64,000 nt of DNA from JAJPXC01 sp964510535 (GTDB lineage: Bacteria; Bacteroidota; Bacteroidia; Bacteroidales; Muribaculaceae): contig CAZECG010000007.1 of NCBI GenBank assembly GCA_964510535.1, positions 1 to 64,000 on the forward strand. The letters run 5' to 3'. The translations under genes were made by a program, and so were the position numbers. This document shows, piece after piece, positions 27,138 to 35,700 of the stretch (the first letter of the stretch is position 1; each line of letters starts with the position of its first letter). Under the pieces are notes generated by a model. It saw nothing but the letters and a program-made list of their open reading frames with translations. It did not search any database and was not told the origin of the DNA.

Positions 27138-27293
27138 TTATTTGCTGGCGATTTCGCTTGAAACAGTCAAACGAACACGGCCTTTGGCACGGCGGCGAGA
27201 AAGGATTTTGCGTCCGTCACGGGTTGACATTCTTTCGCGGAAACCATGCTTGTTAACTCTTTTTCTGTTAGAAGGTTGGAATGTTCTTTTCAT
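27138..27293 (-). CDS. rpmH: 50S ribosomal protein bL34
   Basis: This 51-residue, highly basic protein starts MKRTFQPSNRKRVNKHGF and ends RLTVSSEIASK. The KRTxQPSxRKRxxxHGFRxRM core and the LSRRRAKGR segment are the bL34 signature. It binds 23S rRNA in the large subunit. A perfect TAnnTTTG box lies about 47 bp upstream, and the shared hairpin at 27067-27120 lies downstream. The usual neighbours elsewhere (dnaA or rnpA) are not present here. Identification is secure despite the small size. Confidence 0.97.
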   Translation of the reverse strand: MKRTFQPSNRKRVNKHGFRERMSTRDGRKILSRRRAKGRVRLTVSSEIASK

Positions 27294-27339
27294 CGCAGTA
27301 GTATATTTTTCGTTTTTATTATTCTCGCAATTCAGCGTG

Positions 27340-27347
27340 CAAATTTA
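27340..27347 (-). promoter_or_regulatory. rpmH -7 box (TAAATTTG)
   Basis: Exact TAnnTTTG match upstream of rpmH on the minus strand, leaving an AT-rich leader of roughly 40 bases. Confidence 0.7.
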
Positions 27348-27386
27348 GTCAATTATTTTCAGATATACAAAAGATTTTCAACACTT

Positions 27387-28517
27387 TTATCCGACAAGAA
27401 CAGCACCGATACCTGGACGATTGGGAATCGACACACGCCCGTCAACGATTTTCATACCGTCAAATATGTCATTTGATATGAGGAGATTTCCATCAAGGTC
27501 GGCCCAATCGGCCAACGGAGCGAGCTGCGAGGCCGCAGATATGGCGCATGACGTTTCGGTCATGCACCCGAGCATAACCTTCATACCAAGTCCACGTGCA
27601 AGCACTGCCATTTTATAAGCCTCATGCAATCCTGTCGACTTCATGAGTTTGATATTTATAGCATCATATGCCTGGGCGGCACGGGACACATCGGGTAGTC
27701 TCTGAAGAAACTCATCGGCAACTATCGGCAACGGACTCCGCTCTCTTAGCCATGCCGTGTCGTCTATACGTTCTTTGGGCAATGGTTGCTCAACGAATAA
27801 GCAGTTACGTTCAGCAAGCCAATGACACATTTCAAGAGCGCGTTCACGGTCATCCCAACCCTGATTCGCGTCAACGCATATCGGTCTGTCGGTTTTCGAC
27901 CTAATAACCGCCACAAGGTCTTTGTCATTATCAAGTCCCATTTTGACTTTCAAGACCTTATACGGCTCCGCTTCATCGACTTTCTTCCTCACCACCTCAG
28001 CCGTGTCTATCCCGATGGTAAAAGATGTGCAAGGTGCCTTCCCCGGATCAAGGCCCCATATTTTGTACCATGGTTGCCCCATTATTTTCCCAAGCAAATC
28101 ATGCAACGCTATATCGACCGATGCCTTTGCCGCCCTGTTATCCGCTGCTACTGAATCCATATAGTCATGAATATCCTCTATGCGGAACGGGTCACTGAAT
28201 TGCCCGAGATTGAGTGATGACAAAAACTCTGTGACACTCTTGACGCTTTCGCCGAGATAAGGGGGCATTGAAGCCTCTCCATAACCGGTCAATCCATCAT
28301 AATCAAGCCGTACAAGGACATCAGGAGTTGTGGTGCGGCTCGACTTCGCCAAATTAAACGAATGCCGCAACTTCAATTCATATGGTTCAAACGACAATGA
28401 AAGCCGCCCCGGTTTGACCGTTTTCTTAACAGGCTCGCCATAAGCCGAAAATGACACCGGCGATGCCAAAAACGCTGCGCCTAATATACCGCTTTTCAAA
28501 AAACTTCTTCTATTCAT
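27387..28517 (-). CDS. Dipeptide epimerase (L-Ala-D/L-Glu epimerase type)
   Basis: This 376-residue enolase-superfamily enzyme has a muconate-lactonising-type barrel. The catalytic Lys pair is LKVKMG, metal ligands are CVDANQGW, FVEQPLP and ADEFL, and the second catalytic Lys lies in NIKLMKS. The N-terminus (MNRRSFLKSG, then a hydrophobic run ending SAYGEP) looks like a twin-arginine or Sec leader, so the enzyme may be exported. It begins 4 bp after an NlpC/P60 peptidase gene. That pairing, as in Bacillus ykfB-ykfC, points to turnover of L-Ala-D-Glu released from peptidoglycan. Confidence 0.9.
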   Translation of the reverse strand: MNRRSFLKSGILGAAFLASPVSFSAYGEPVKKTVKPGRLSLSFEPYELKLRHSFNLAKSSRTTTPDVLVRLDYDGLTGYGEASMPPYLGESVKSVTEFLSSLNLGQFSDPFRIEDIHDYMDSVAADNRAAKASVDIALHDLLGKIMGQPWYKIWGLDPGKAPCTSFTIGIDTAEVVRKKVDEAEPYKVLKVKMGLDNDKDLVAVIRSKTDRPICVDANQGWDDRERALEMCHWLAERNCLFVEQPLPKERIDDTAWLRERSPLPIVADEFLQRLPDVSRAAQAYDAINIKLMKSTGLHEAYKMAVLARGLGMKVMLGCMTETSCAISAASQLAPLADWADLDGNLLISNDIFDGMKIVDGRVSIPNRPGIGAVLVG

Positions 28518-28521
28518 AAAT

Positions 28522-29508
28522 TCACCTATTAAAGTACCACGGATGTTGTGCCGCTTGAGTTATGCCATCGGAACCAACGCAATCGCTGATATTGACCGCC
28601 CAAAGATACGGAGTGGTCAAATAATGCGAATTGTTGGGGTCGATGCTGTTTCGTTTTACTCGTCCCGAAGAATGGACATACATACAATCCTTGTCATATA
28701 TCGCCACATGAGTGACCCGACGTGTCTCCGGGTTCCCGAAAAACAGAAGGTCTCCGGCCCTTAACGAGGCTGTATCCGACGGCTCTATACGACGCCCGGT
28801 TTTCGCCTGCTGATCCGCGTCACGCCTTATGATAATTCCATTGTTATAATATGCGATTCTCGAGAGCCCGGAGCAATCGGCCGATTTGGTGGATGTGCCT
28901 CCCCAAAGATATGGCGACCCCTCCATAGAATAAGCCAAATCAAGAATGCGAACAGAATCAAACGGCTGGCCTGCCCATTCTTCAACAGGTGTCACAGCCG
29001 ACGCTGATATATAACCTTCACGACCGTCGGGCAACAAAACTTTTATGTATTCCATACCGGGGATAGCGACACCCTCGACTATTGAGCCATTGACAGCTCC
29101 GCTTACCCTGCAGCGCGGGCATCCCGCTCCGGGCCATTGTTCGATATACGCCTCATCGAGCGATGTGACTACCCACCGACCGGCATCCCGCCAACGGTTC
29201 ATTTCCTCCGCGGATTTATGGGCAAGTGAATTATCAATAATCCAACCTTCGTAGCCCTCGGGGGTAATGGCAAGCCACCAATCGCCGTCATTCTGCTTCA
29301 ACTTGACCGGAGTCCCCATGACCACCTGAGAGGCAAGTTCCGACGAATGTCCTTTTGCCGACCTCATACACGCCACCGGCACTTTCACCAACGCCCAACT
29401 CTCCGCAGCGACCATCGAGTCAACCGCCTCAGTTTGAGCGGCAACTCCGACTATCGCGATACCGCCTGCGGCGACAAGCGCAATCATGCGTCTGAGTATA
29501 TTATTCAT
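28522..29508 (-). CDS. NlpC/P60 (C40) peptidase with SH3-like domains
   Basis: This 328-residue exported endopeptidase has a signal peptide (MNNILRRMIALVAAGGIAIVG), one or two bacterial SH3-like domains (about 35-190), and a C40 papain-fold domain. Catalytic Cys is in KSADCSGLSR and His in THVAIYDKD, with a third polar residue in VHSSGRV. The layout matches YkfC-type gamma-D-glutamyl-L-diamino-acid peptidases. It is followed at 4 bp by a dipeptide epimerase, so the pair should recycle cell-wall peptides. Start: the ATG at 29508 is preceded by GGAGAAAAAGGG, a good ribosome-binding site; 29523 is the alternative and adds five residues. Confidence 0.9.
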   Translation of the reverse strand: MNNILRRMIALVAAGGIAIVGVAAQTEAVDSMVAAESWALVKVPVACMRSAKGHSSELASQVVMGTPVKLKQNDGDWWLAITPEGYEGWIIDNSLAHKSAEEMNRWRDAGRWVVTSLDEAYIEQWPGAGCPRCRVSGAVNGSIVEGVAIPGMEYIKVLLPDGREGYISASAVTPVEEWAGQPFDSVRILDLAYSMEGSPYLWGGTSTKSADCSGLSRIAYYNNGIIIRRDADQQAKTGRRIEPSDTASLRAGDLLFFGNPETRRVTHVAIYDKDCMYVHSSGRVKRNSIDPNNSHYLTTPYLWAVNISDCVGSDGITQAAQHPWYFNR

Positions 29509-29603
29509 ACCCTTTTTCTCCATAATATGATAAATTATGCCTATATTTTTAAAATATGACTGTAAAGATAGCAAAAGATTATCGTTGTCATCATCGAACA
29601 GAT

Positions 29604-29640
29604 AAAAAATAACGGGCCACCCCCGGTTGGATGTCCCGCT
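29604..29640 (-). terminator. Intrinsic terminator of OmpA-lipoprotein gene
   Basis: On the minus strand AGCGGG (29640-29635) pairs with CCCGTT (29616-29611) around an internal CC/GG hairpin and is followed by ATTTTTTAT, a U-rich tail just past the OmpA-lipoprotein stop. Confidence 0.7.
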
Positions 29641-29662
29641 ATCTATGTATAATTGTAACAAT

Positions 29663-30364
29663 TTATTTCAGCGTACCGTTCTGAGCCTGCTCAATCATCG
29701 TCTGGTCAGCCGTAATGTAAATCTCCACACGACGGTTTTGGGCACGACCCTCCGGAGTGCTATTTGAAGCCACATAATCAGCCATTGGTATACCCTGAGC
29801 CGTTAGACGTGTGGGTGAAACACCGCTGTTCACGAGATAAGTCATCACGGCGTCAGCACGCTGATTCGACAATTTTTCATTGACGGCATATGAACCGACA
29901 TTATCGGTAAAGCCATAGACTTGAACGTTAGTATTGGGATTGTTTATCAACGAATTGGCAAAAGCCGTGAGGTCAGTTTTCGCATTCTGATTAAGGGTGT
30001 ATTTACCCGTCGGGAAAAGAATGCCGCCCTCAAATGTAACTTTGATAGCTTGAAGGCCATTCTGGTCCTTAACCTGCTCCACCTTAGCCTGCTCGGCAAG
30101 CTGACGCTGAAGCTCGGCAGCCTGTTTATCCATTTTGTTGCCTATGACCGCACCCGCGCCGGCACCTATAGCGCCGCCAAGAGCCGCACCGATTCCTGCA
30201 CCTTTGCCGCCACCAATCAGCGCGCCAATACCCGCACCTACCGCAGCACCGCCGCCACCACCGATTAATGCACCTTTACCTGTGTTTGTCATCGACGAGC
30301 ACCCCGATGAAATCATTATGCAACCCGCCATTAAGAAAGCTGACGCTAATTTCAAAATCTTCAT
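29663..30364 (-). CDS. OmpA-family lipoprotein with glycine zipper
   Basis: This 233-residue outer-membrane lipoprotein starts at the ATG at 30364 (MKILKLASAFLMAGC). A lipobox Cys is at residue 15 (LMAGC) or, more likely, 22 (ISSGC). A glycine-zipper segment with repeated GGGxGAxxGAxIGALIGG follows (about 30-75), then a short coiled linker and a C-terminal OmpA peptidoglycan-binding domain with QVYGFTDNVGSYAVNEKLSNQRADAV and the final NRRVEIYI. It should link the outer membrane to peptidoglycan. A perfect -7 box sits about 36 bp upstream. Similar to YiaD/Pal-like proteins. Confidence 0.92.
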   Translation of the reverse strand: MKILKLASAFLMAGCIMISSGCSSMTNTGKGALIGGGGGAAVGAGIGALIGGGKGAGIGAALGGAIGAGAGAVIGNKMDKQAAELQRQLAEQAKVEQVKDQNGLQAIKVTFEGGILFPTGKYTLNQNAKTDLTAFANSLINNPNTNVQVYGFTDNVGSYAVNEKLSNQRADAVMTYLVNSGVSPTRLTAQGIPMADYVASNSTPEGRAQNRRVEIYITADQTMIEQAQNGTLK

Positions 30365-30399
30365 AAATCTACAGTTTTTAGTTAGATAAATATTCATTG

Positions 30400-30407
30400 C
30401 AAAGGTA
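30400..30407 (-). promoter_or_regulatory. OmpA-lipoprotein -7 box (TACCTTTG)
   Basis: Exact TAnnTTTG match 36 bases upstream of the ATG at 30364 on the minus strand. Confidence 0.7.
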
Positions 30408-30512
30408 GCGAAAATATTTATATATCAAGCCCTCTTGCATATTTCACCACCATCATGCAATAAATACAAATAATTCCAACCATTTGTTTCCGCTTGATTG
30501 GGAAAAATTCGC

Positions 30513-30520
30513 TAAGTTTG
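30513..30520 (+). promoter_or_regulatory. EamA-gene -7 box (TAAGTTTG)
   Basis: Exact TAnnTTTG match 22 bases upstream of the transporter ATG at 30542, implying a short leader of about 13-15 bases. Confidence 0.65.
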
Positions 30521-30541
30521 CACTACCAATTTTGCATTTTT

Positions 30542-31459
30542 ATGTCATCGACTTCAATCGAAAAGAAAAACGCCTTTTGGTTCCACATCGGAGCGCTGCT
30601 GACCGTTACCGCATGGGGTGTTTCATTCATATCAACCAAAGTCCTGCAAAGCCCCGGGATTCAGTTGACGCCCACCGAAGTATATATTTTCCGTTTCATC
30701 CTTGCCTATCTGCTGATATTAGCGATATGCCATAAACAGCTTTGGGCCAACTCACTCCGCGACGAGCTTCTTTTCGCCACTTGCGGTCTTTGCGGAGGTT
30801 CCATTTATTTCATAGCCGAGAACACCGCCATAGAGTACACTCTCGTGTCAAACGTTTCCCTGATAACATCCATATCCCCTTTGCTCACAGCCATGCTCGT
30901 CGGAGTGATTTATAAAGATGAGCGACCGTCGAAAGGGATTATCCTCGGTTCGGTAATTGCGTTTTTAGGCGTGGGATGCGTCATTTTCAACAGCTCATTC
31001 AACGTCAACATCAGACCGCTTGGCGATATGCTCGCATTGTCGGCGGCTCTTGGTTGGGCCATCTACAGCATCATTCTCAGGAAACTCAACGCGCTCTACT
31101 CCGTCTGGTTCATATCACGTAAAACATTTTTTTACGGGATATTGACAGCCATACCATTTCTGTTCATACAGCCGGGGTCATTCCAGATAAGCGTGCTCGC
31201 CAAGCCCGAAGTGTGGGGCAACCTTCTCTTTCTCGGCACTGTATGCTCCATGGCGGCATATGTCATATGGGCGCAAGCCGTGAAGCGGCTCGGAGCGGTC
31301 AAAGCATCCAACTATATGTATTTTGTGCCGATTGTCACCCTCATCGCATCGCAAATTCTGCTCGACGAAAAAATCACTTGGGTAGGCTATCTCGGTTGTG
31401 CGTTAATTCTATTAGGCGTATGGCTCGGCGACCTGATGGGTCGTGCCAAAAGGAAGTGA
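30542..31459 (+). CDS. EamA/DMT-superfamily transporter
   Basis: This 305-residue inner-membrane protein has two EamA repeats of five helices each. Repeat 1 starts FHIGALLTVTAWGVSFISTK; repeat 2 starts around GDMLALSAALGWAIYSIIL, and the family's Pro/Glu-rich helix ends appear as FVPIVTLIASQILLDEKITW. The ATG at 30542 follows the promoter closely; the frame is open upstream without a sensible start. The family exports amino acids or metabolites, or exchanges nucleotide sugars; the substrate cannot be read here. It is transcribed alone. Confidence 0.9.
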   Translation: MSSTSIEKKNAFWFHIGALLTVTAWGVSFISTKVLQSPGIQLTPTEVYIFRFILAYLLILAICHKQLWANSLRDELLFATCGLCGGSIYFIAENTAIEYTLVSNVSLITSISPLLTAMLVGVIYKDERPSKGIILGSVIAFLGVGCVIFNSSFNVNIRPLGDMLALSAALGWAIYSIILRKLNALYSVWFISRKTFFYGILTAIPFLFIQPGSFQISVLAKPEVWGNLLFLGTVCSMAAYVIWAQAVKRLGAVKASNYMYFVPIVTLIASQILLDEKITWVGYLGCALILLGVWLGDLMGRAKRK

Positions 31460-31464
31460 ATCAG

Positions 31465-32013
31465 TCAATCCTCCCCCAAAAGATAATCGGCCTCCTCTAT
31501 AATCAGACGGCACAATGAGCGTGTCATTTCACCGCCGCATTCAAGTTCTTTCAAGGCAACCATCTTAGCGTGTAACGCGCGAGCCGGGAATCGGTTCATC
31601 ATCAGCCTGAGTCCGCAATAGCGCGACATACTCTCATCAGCCGACATAAGCTCGTCAGCAAGCTCATCGGCATAATCCTTCTTTCGCAGAAGCCTGTGGC
31701 ACAATATGTCGGCCACTTCGGGCGATATAGCGGTACGGCCCCAGCGCAACGCAGTGTCATAGTCCAAAGAATCAACCGGATAAAGCATCGGGGCAAGCAG
31801 CAGACTTTCGCGCGTGGTCGTATTGGCCCAAAGCTGCTCCGCAAGATTCACGCTCGGGAGAAAGTCATTGGCGATTTCCACCAATTGAGGCAGATTAACA
31901 CCAAATATTATGCGATATGGCGCGCCTGCCCGGCGCAGGCTCTCAGCCAAAGCTCCGTTGCGCATCGCAAACAACCGTCGCTTCACGAGTTGCATTTCAT
32001 TAAAATCACTCAT
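31465..32013 (-). CDS. AlkD-like DNA alkylation repair / HEAT-repeat protein
   Basis: This 182-residue, mainly helical protein resembles the short AlkD-like proteins of Bacteroidales. Segments such as FGVNLPQLVEIANDF, NLAEQLWANTTTRESLLLAPML and DILCHRLLRKKDYADEL match the HEAT-like repeat pattern of the alkylation repair family. It is shorter than Bacillus AlkD (about 230 aa), and I cannot confirm catalytic residues, so it may bind DNA without glycosylase activity. It is convergent with the EamA transporter (5 bp apart) and has its own TATCTTTG promoter box. Confidence 0.7.
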   Translation of the reverse strand: MSDFNEMQLVKRRLFAMRNGALAESLRRAGAPYRIIFGVNLPQLVEIANDFLPSVNLAEQLWANTTTRESLLLAPMLYPVDSLDYDTALRWGRTAISPEVADILCHRLLRKKDYADELADELMSADESMSRYCGLRLMMNRFPARALHAKMVALKELECGGEMTRSLCRLIIEEADYLLGED

Positions 32014-32031
32014 TGCATTTTATTTTTACCG

Positions 32032-32039
32032 CAAAGATA
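32032..32039 (-). promoter_or_regulatory. AlkD-like gene -7 box (TATCTTTG)
   Basis: Exact TAnnTTTG match 19 bases upstream of the ATG at 32013 on the minus strand. It is back to back with the PBP promoter at 32094-32101. Confidence 0.7.
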
Positions 32040-32093
32040 GCGACGATTGCCTACAAAATCAACACCGCTATTCCCCGTGTCATTTTTTTGTGC

Positions 32094-32101
32094 TAACTTT
32101 G
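32094..32101 (+). promoter_or_regulatory. PBP gene -7 box (TAACTTTG)
   Basis: Exact TAnnTTTG match 46 bases upstream of the class A PBP start, preceded by a T-rich stretch. Confidence 0.65.
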
Positions 32102-32146
32102 TAAATTAATGTATCCACAAAACAAAGTCTGAGACATAGCAAACCA

Positions 32147-34528
32147 ATGGACAAAGACAATAGAAACGACAACAACGTTGCAAAACAGTCTCGTTCACGA
32201 CATATTGTGAAACTGATGTGGACCGTCTTCGCAATTCTTTGCGCCTCGGCCATCGTCACGCTTGTTCTGATTTACAACGGACTAATCGGATATATGCCAC
32301 CGGTCGAGGAGCTAAAAAACCCGAGCGACAAATTCGCATCCGTCATATACTCGGCAGACGGTGAGGAAATGGGACGCTATTTCCGAAACACAGGGAATAG
32401 AGTATTCGCTGATTTCGACGAGATTTCTCATCATGTGGTCGATGCGCTGATAGCAACTGAAGATTCAAGGTATCTCGACCACTCAGGCATCGACATGAGA
32501 GCCATGGCTCGCGTATTATTCAAGACACTCCTGATGGGGCACAAAAACGCCGGAGGCGGGTCAACCCTTACACAGCAGCTCGCCAAACAGCTCTATTCGC
32601 CCCAATCTGAAAATTTCATGGAGAGAGCGCTTCAGAAGCCAATCGAATGGATGATTGCAGTGAAACTCGAACGCCTTTACTCTAAAGAGGAAATAATCAG
32701 GATGTATCTCAACCAATTTGATTTTCTCTACAACGCAGTGGGAATCAAATCTGCCGCCCACGTCTACTTCGGCAAAGCCCCCAAAGACCTCTCTATCGAG
32801 GAAGCGGCCACACTTGTGGGGATGGTGAAAAACCCTGCGTATTACAATCCTTTGCGTCACAACGAGCGCACTCGCCAACGGCGAAACGTCGTCCTTGAAC
32901 AGATGTACAAAGCCGGGGAAATCGACAAAGCTCAACTCGATTCACTCTCACAACTTCCTTTGACACTGACATTTCATCGAGTCGACCACAAAGACGGCAT
33001 CGCACCATACTTCCGCGAGGAGTTGCGACGGATTCTAACAGCGAAAAAGCCCGACAAAAACGACTACCGCGGCTGGGAACACCAAAAATACATCGACGAC
33101 TCTATCGCATGGGAAAGCAACCCTCTGTTCGGATGGATTGAAAAAAATCCTCGACCCGACGGTTCTAAATACGACATCTATACCGATGGGCTAAAAATCC
33201 ACACCTCAATCGACTCGCGGATGCAACGCTACGCCGAGGAAGCCGTCGAAGAACACATGAAAGGCCTTCAAAAAAGTTTCTTCCGCGAAAAACGTGGAGT
33301 TAAAGGTGCGCCCTACACCACCGACCGCTCTGAGCTGCCGCAAAAGCAGCTCAACGAAATCATCGAACGTTCTATCAAGCAAACCGACCGTTACCGTACA
33401 ATGAGCAAGGCTGGACATAGTCACGATGAGATTATGAAAGCTTTCGACACTCCGGCAGAAATGAATGTATTCACCTACGACGGAGTTGTCGACACAGTTA
33501 TGACTCCTCGTGATTCGCTCCTTTATCAAAAGCACTTCCTACGCACCGGTTTTATGTCGATGGATCCCAAAAACGGTCAAGTCAAGGCTTATGTCGGTGG
33601 ACCCAACTTTTCATTCTTCCAGTATGACATGGTATCCACAGGCCGGCGTCAAATCGGGTCTACAATCAAACCGTTCCTGTACACCTACGCCATGGAAGAA
33701 GGATTCACCCCATGCGACATGATGCTCAATGCCCAGCCGACTATTATTGACGAAGTCGGACGTCCATGGTCACCAAGAAACACCGGAAGCGCACGCATCG
33801 GCGAAATGGTCGATTTGCGATGGGCATTGACTAATTCCAACAACTGGATTTCAGCTCGGCTCATGAATGAACTCAACCCCGCCACACTCGTCAGAAATAT
33901 GCACAACTTCGGCATAACCAATGAACTGCCCGCAGTTATATCGCTATGTCTCGGGCCCTGTGACGTATCGGTTAAAGAGATGGTGACGGCCTACTCTGCA
34001 TTTTCCAACAAAGGAATGCGCGTCGACCCTATATTCGTAACCTCCATCACCGATGCCAACGGCAATGTACTTGCCGAGTTCTCGCCCCGCCACACCGAAG
34101 TAATCGGCGAAAAAGCCTACTATCGCATATTGTCGATACTGCTTAATGTGGTAGACAGCGGCACCGGTAACCGTCTACGCCGTCCTCCCTATAACATTAC
34201 AGCTGAAATGGGTGGCAAAACCGGTACCACCAACTCCAACTCCGACGGATGGTTCATGGGCTTCACACCCGAGCTTGTGTCGGGCGTATGGGTCGGCGGC
34301 GAAGAACGTTACATCCACTTCAACAGCATGGCTCAAGGCCAAGGCGCGTCGATGGCGCTCCCGATTTACGGTAGATATATATCAAAGGTTTACAAAGACC
34401 CCTCTCTCCCCTACTCTCAAGACTCCAAATTCTCTTTTCCACCCGACCTCGATCTTTGCGAAAAAGAGTTTTTCGGCGAATACGAAACAACTGAAGTTGA
34501 AGAATCAATAGAAGGGGCGTTTGATTAA
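32147..34528 (+). CDS. Class A penicillin-binding protein 1A
   Basis: This 793-residue bifunctional peptidoglycan synthase has one N-terminal membrane anchor (about residues 23-48). The GT51 glycosyltransferase domain carries the catalytic Glu in ATEDSRYLDHSGID (about 102-115) and GGGSTLTQQLAKQL (about 136-149). The transpeptidase domain has the nucleophile motif STIKPF (Ser near 505), SNN near 563 and KTGTT near 691. It polymerises and cross-links lipid II in the periplasm. The stop codon lies inside a hairpin that probably ends transcription. The assignment to the PBP1A/mrcA group is by architecture. Confidence 0.96.
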   Translation: MDKDNRNDNNVAKQSRSRHIVKLMWTVFAILCASAIVTLVLIYNGLIGYMPPVEELKNPSDKFASVIYSADGEEMGRYFRNTGNRVFADFDEISHHVVDALIATEDSRYLDHSGIDMRAMARVLFKTLLMGHKNAGGGSTLTQQLAKQLYSPQSENFMERALQKPIEWMIAVKLERLYSKEEIIRMYLNQFDFLYNAVGIKSAAHVYFGKAPKDLSIEEAATLVGMVKNPAYYNPLRHNERTRQRRNVVLEQMYKAGEIDKAQLDSLSQLPLTLTFHRVDHKDGIAPYFREELRRILTAKKPDKNDYRGWEHQKYIDDSIAWESNPLFGWIEKNPRPDGSKYDIYTDGLKIHTSIDSRMQRYAEEAVEEHMKGLQKSFFREKRGVKGAPYTTDRSELPQKQLNEIIERSIKQTDRYRTMSKAGHSHDEIMKAFDTPAEMNVFTYDGVVDTVMTPRDSLLYQKHFLRTGFMSMDPKNGQVKAYVGGPNFSFFQYDMVSTGRRQIGSTIKPFLYTYAMEEGFTPCDMMLNAQPTIIDEVGRPWSPRNTGSARIGEMVDLRWALTNSNNWISARLMNELNPATLVRNMHNFGITNELPAVISLCLGPCDVSVKEMVTAYSAFSNKGMRVDPIFVTSITDANGNVLAEFSPRHTEVIGEKAYYRILSILLNVVDSGTGNRLRRPPYNITAEMGGKTGTTNSNSDGWFMGFTPELVSGVWVGGEERYIHFNSMAQGQGASMALPIYGRYISKVYKDPSLPYSQDSKFSFPPDLDLCEKEFFGEYETTEVEESIEGAFD

Positions 34529-34540
34529 AACGCCCCTTCT
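34510..34540 (+). terminator. Terminator hairpin at PBP stop
   Basis: Thirteen bases at 34510-34522 (AGAAGGGGCGTTT) pair with 34528-34540, so the stop codon sits at the loop and the start of the 3' arm. The U-rich tail is weak. A second, imperfect hairpin at 34557-34580 may end the convergent small membrane protein gene. Confidence 0.65.
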
Positions 34541-34601
34541 TATTCGTTGATGTCTATGGAGTAAACCCGGTTTACGCTCCAAACATAATACGTTTGATTA
34601 T

Positions 34602-34817
34602 TTAATGCTCTTTCAAGTCACGCTCCCTTTCACGACGCAGACGCTCGCGCCGCTTTAGGTTGAAGTGCAATATCACAATGACACATAGCGTGGCGGCTAT
34701 GACACCGAAATAGTAGAAAGCCGAATACTCACCCGAAGCATAGCCAGAATAACCCACATAACTCATAAAGCCAAGATATATGAGCAGTAAAATCGGGATA
34801 ACTATGGATTTTTTCAT
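34602..34817 (-). CDS. Small two-helix membrane protein
   Basis: This 71-residue protein starts at the ATG at 34817 (MKKSIVIPILLLIYLGFMSY), with a first membrane helix, a short polar turn (SGYASGEYSAFYYF), a second helix (GVIAATLCVIVILHF) and a strongly charged Arg/Glu tail (LKRRERLRRERERDLKEH). This pattern recurs in small Bacteroidales proteins annotated only as hypothetical. It follows the RNase D-like exonuclease gene by 40 bp on the same strand and may be cotranscribed. The function is unknown. Confidence 0.7.
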   Translation of the reverse strand: MKKSIVIPILLLIYLGFMSYVGYSGYASGEYSAFYYFGVIAATLCVIVILHFNLKRRERLRRERERDLKEH

Positions 34818-34857
34818 GAAATGTAGTGGTATTTTATGTTCTGATTTGTTGAAGTCA

Positions 34858-35496
34858 TCAAGGGTCAACCACCTCCGCACGAACCTTGTAAGGCGACATG
34901 TCAGGGTTAAAGAGCCCGCGTCGGAGATAATTGTAGATACGCAAACAAGCCCAAGCATCAATAGAGGCGTAACTTTGCTGGCTGGCTGTCAAGCAAGCAG
35001 CCTCCCAATTCGACAGCCGTTGTGATTTTGATATGCGTTCATTGAATATGATGCCATAAATTTTCTGTAGACTGATGTCGCTGATGCCGTACTCCTTGAC
35101 AAGCGATTGCAGGTCGACAAAGCCGTCAGGATTAAACTCCGCACCCCGGTGAAGCACATGGAAATCGTCATGCAACGACAGACCGATTTTCTTTACCGAG
35201 CTGTCCTCCATAAATTCACGCAATCCGTCGATAAACCCGAGTTTTTTGAGCCTGAAAAGATAGCAACGGTCTAAAGTCGATACCTGTATCAAGGCAACAG
35301 AGTTTGACTGTCCTTTTCTGAACGAAGGCTTGGTTTCGGTATCAAACCCGACAACCGACTCTTTTCTCAAGACAGATAACGCCTCATTAGCCGCTTCGAC
35401 AGTGTCAACAACAGTAATCTGCCCCGGGAATACCACCGTAGGCAATCCAGAAAGCTGCTCTTTGCTTATCGCTATGTAAAATTCCCGTTGACTCAT
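34858..35496 (-). CDS. 3'-5' exonuclease domain protein (RNase D-like)
   Basis: This 212-residue DEDD-family exonuclease has acidic motif I in VVGFDTETKPSF (about residues 48-59), motif II near LSLHDDFHVLHRG, and motif III in YASIDAWACLRIYN, with the Tyr of the DEDDy type. It has only the exonuclease domain and no HRDC domain, unlike full RNase D. Such stand-alone proteins are common in Bacteroidales. The probable substrate is structured RNA or DNA 3' ends; not determined. It is separated from the upstream mltD gene by a 204-bp gap in which I see no gene. Confidence 0.88.
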   Translation of the reverse strand: MSQREFYIAISKEQLSGLPTVVFPGQITVVDTVEAANEALSVLRKESVVGFDTETKPSFRKGQSNSVALIQVSTLDRCYLFRLKKLGFIDGLREFMEDSSVKKIGLSLHDDFHVLHRGAEFNPDGFVDLQSLVKEYGISDISLQKIYGIIFNERISKSQRLSNWEAACLTASQQSYASIDAWACLRIYNYLRRGLFNPDMSPYKVRAEVVDP

Positions 35497-35700
35497 CGGT
35501 CATACTTCATTTATTGGTAACTGCCACAACTCAACCAACGCTGCACACTGCCCGATGATTTACTGTCGCACTGCCCGACGGTCTATAAACCGCCCGATTT
35601 AATTGTAAAATTAGACAAACTGCCGATAACAGCAAAAATTTAGCCTAATAATGTATTACTAAAGGCTTAGGGACACCCGACGGCACACCGATACCGAGCG

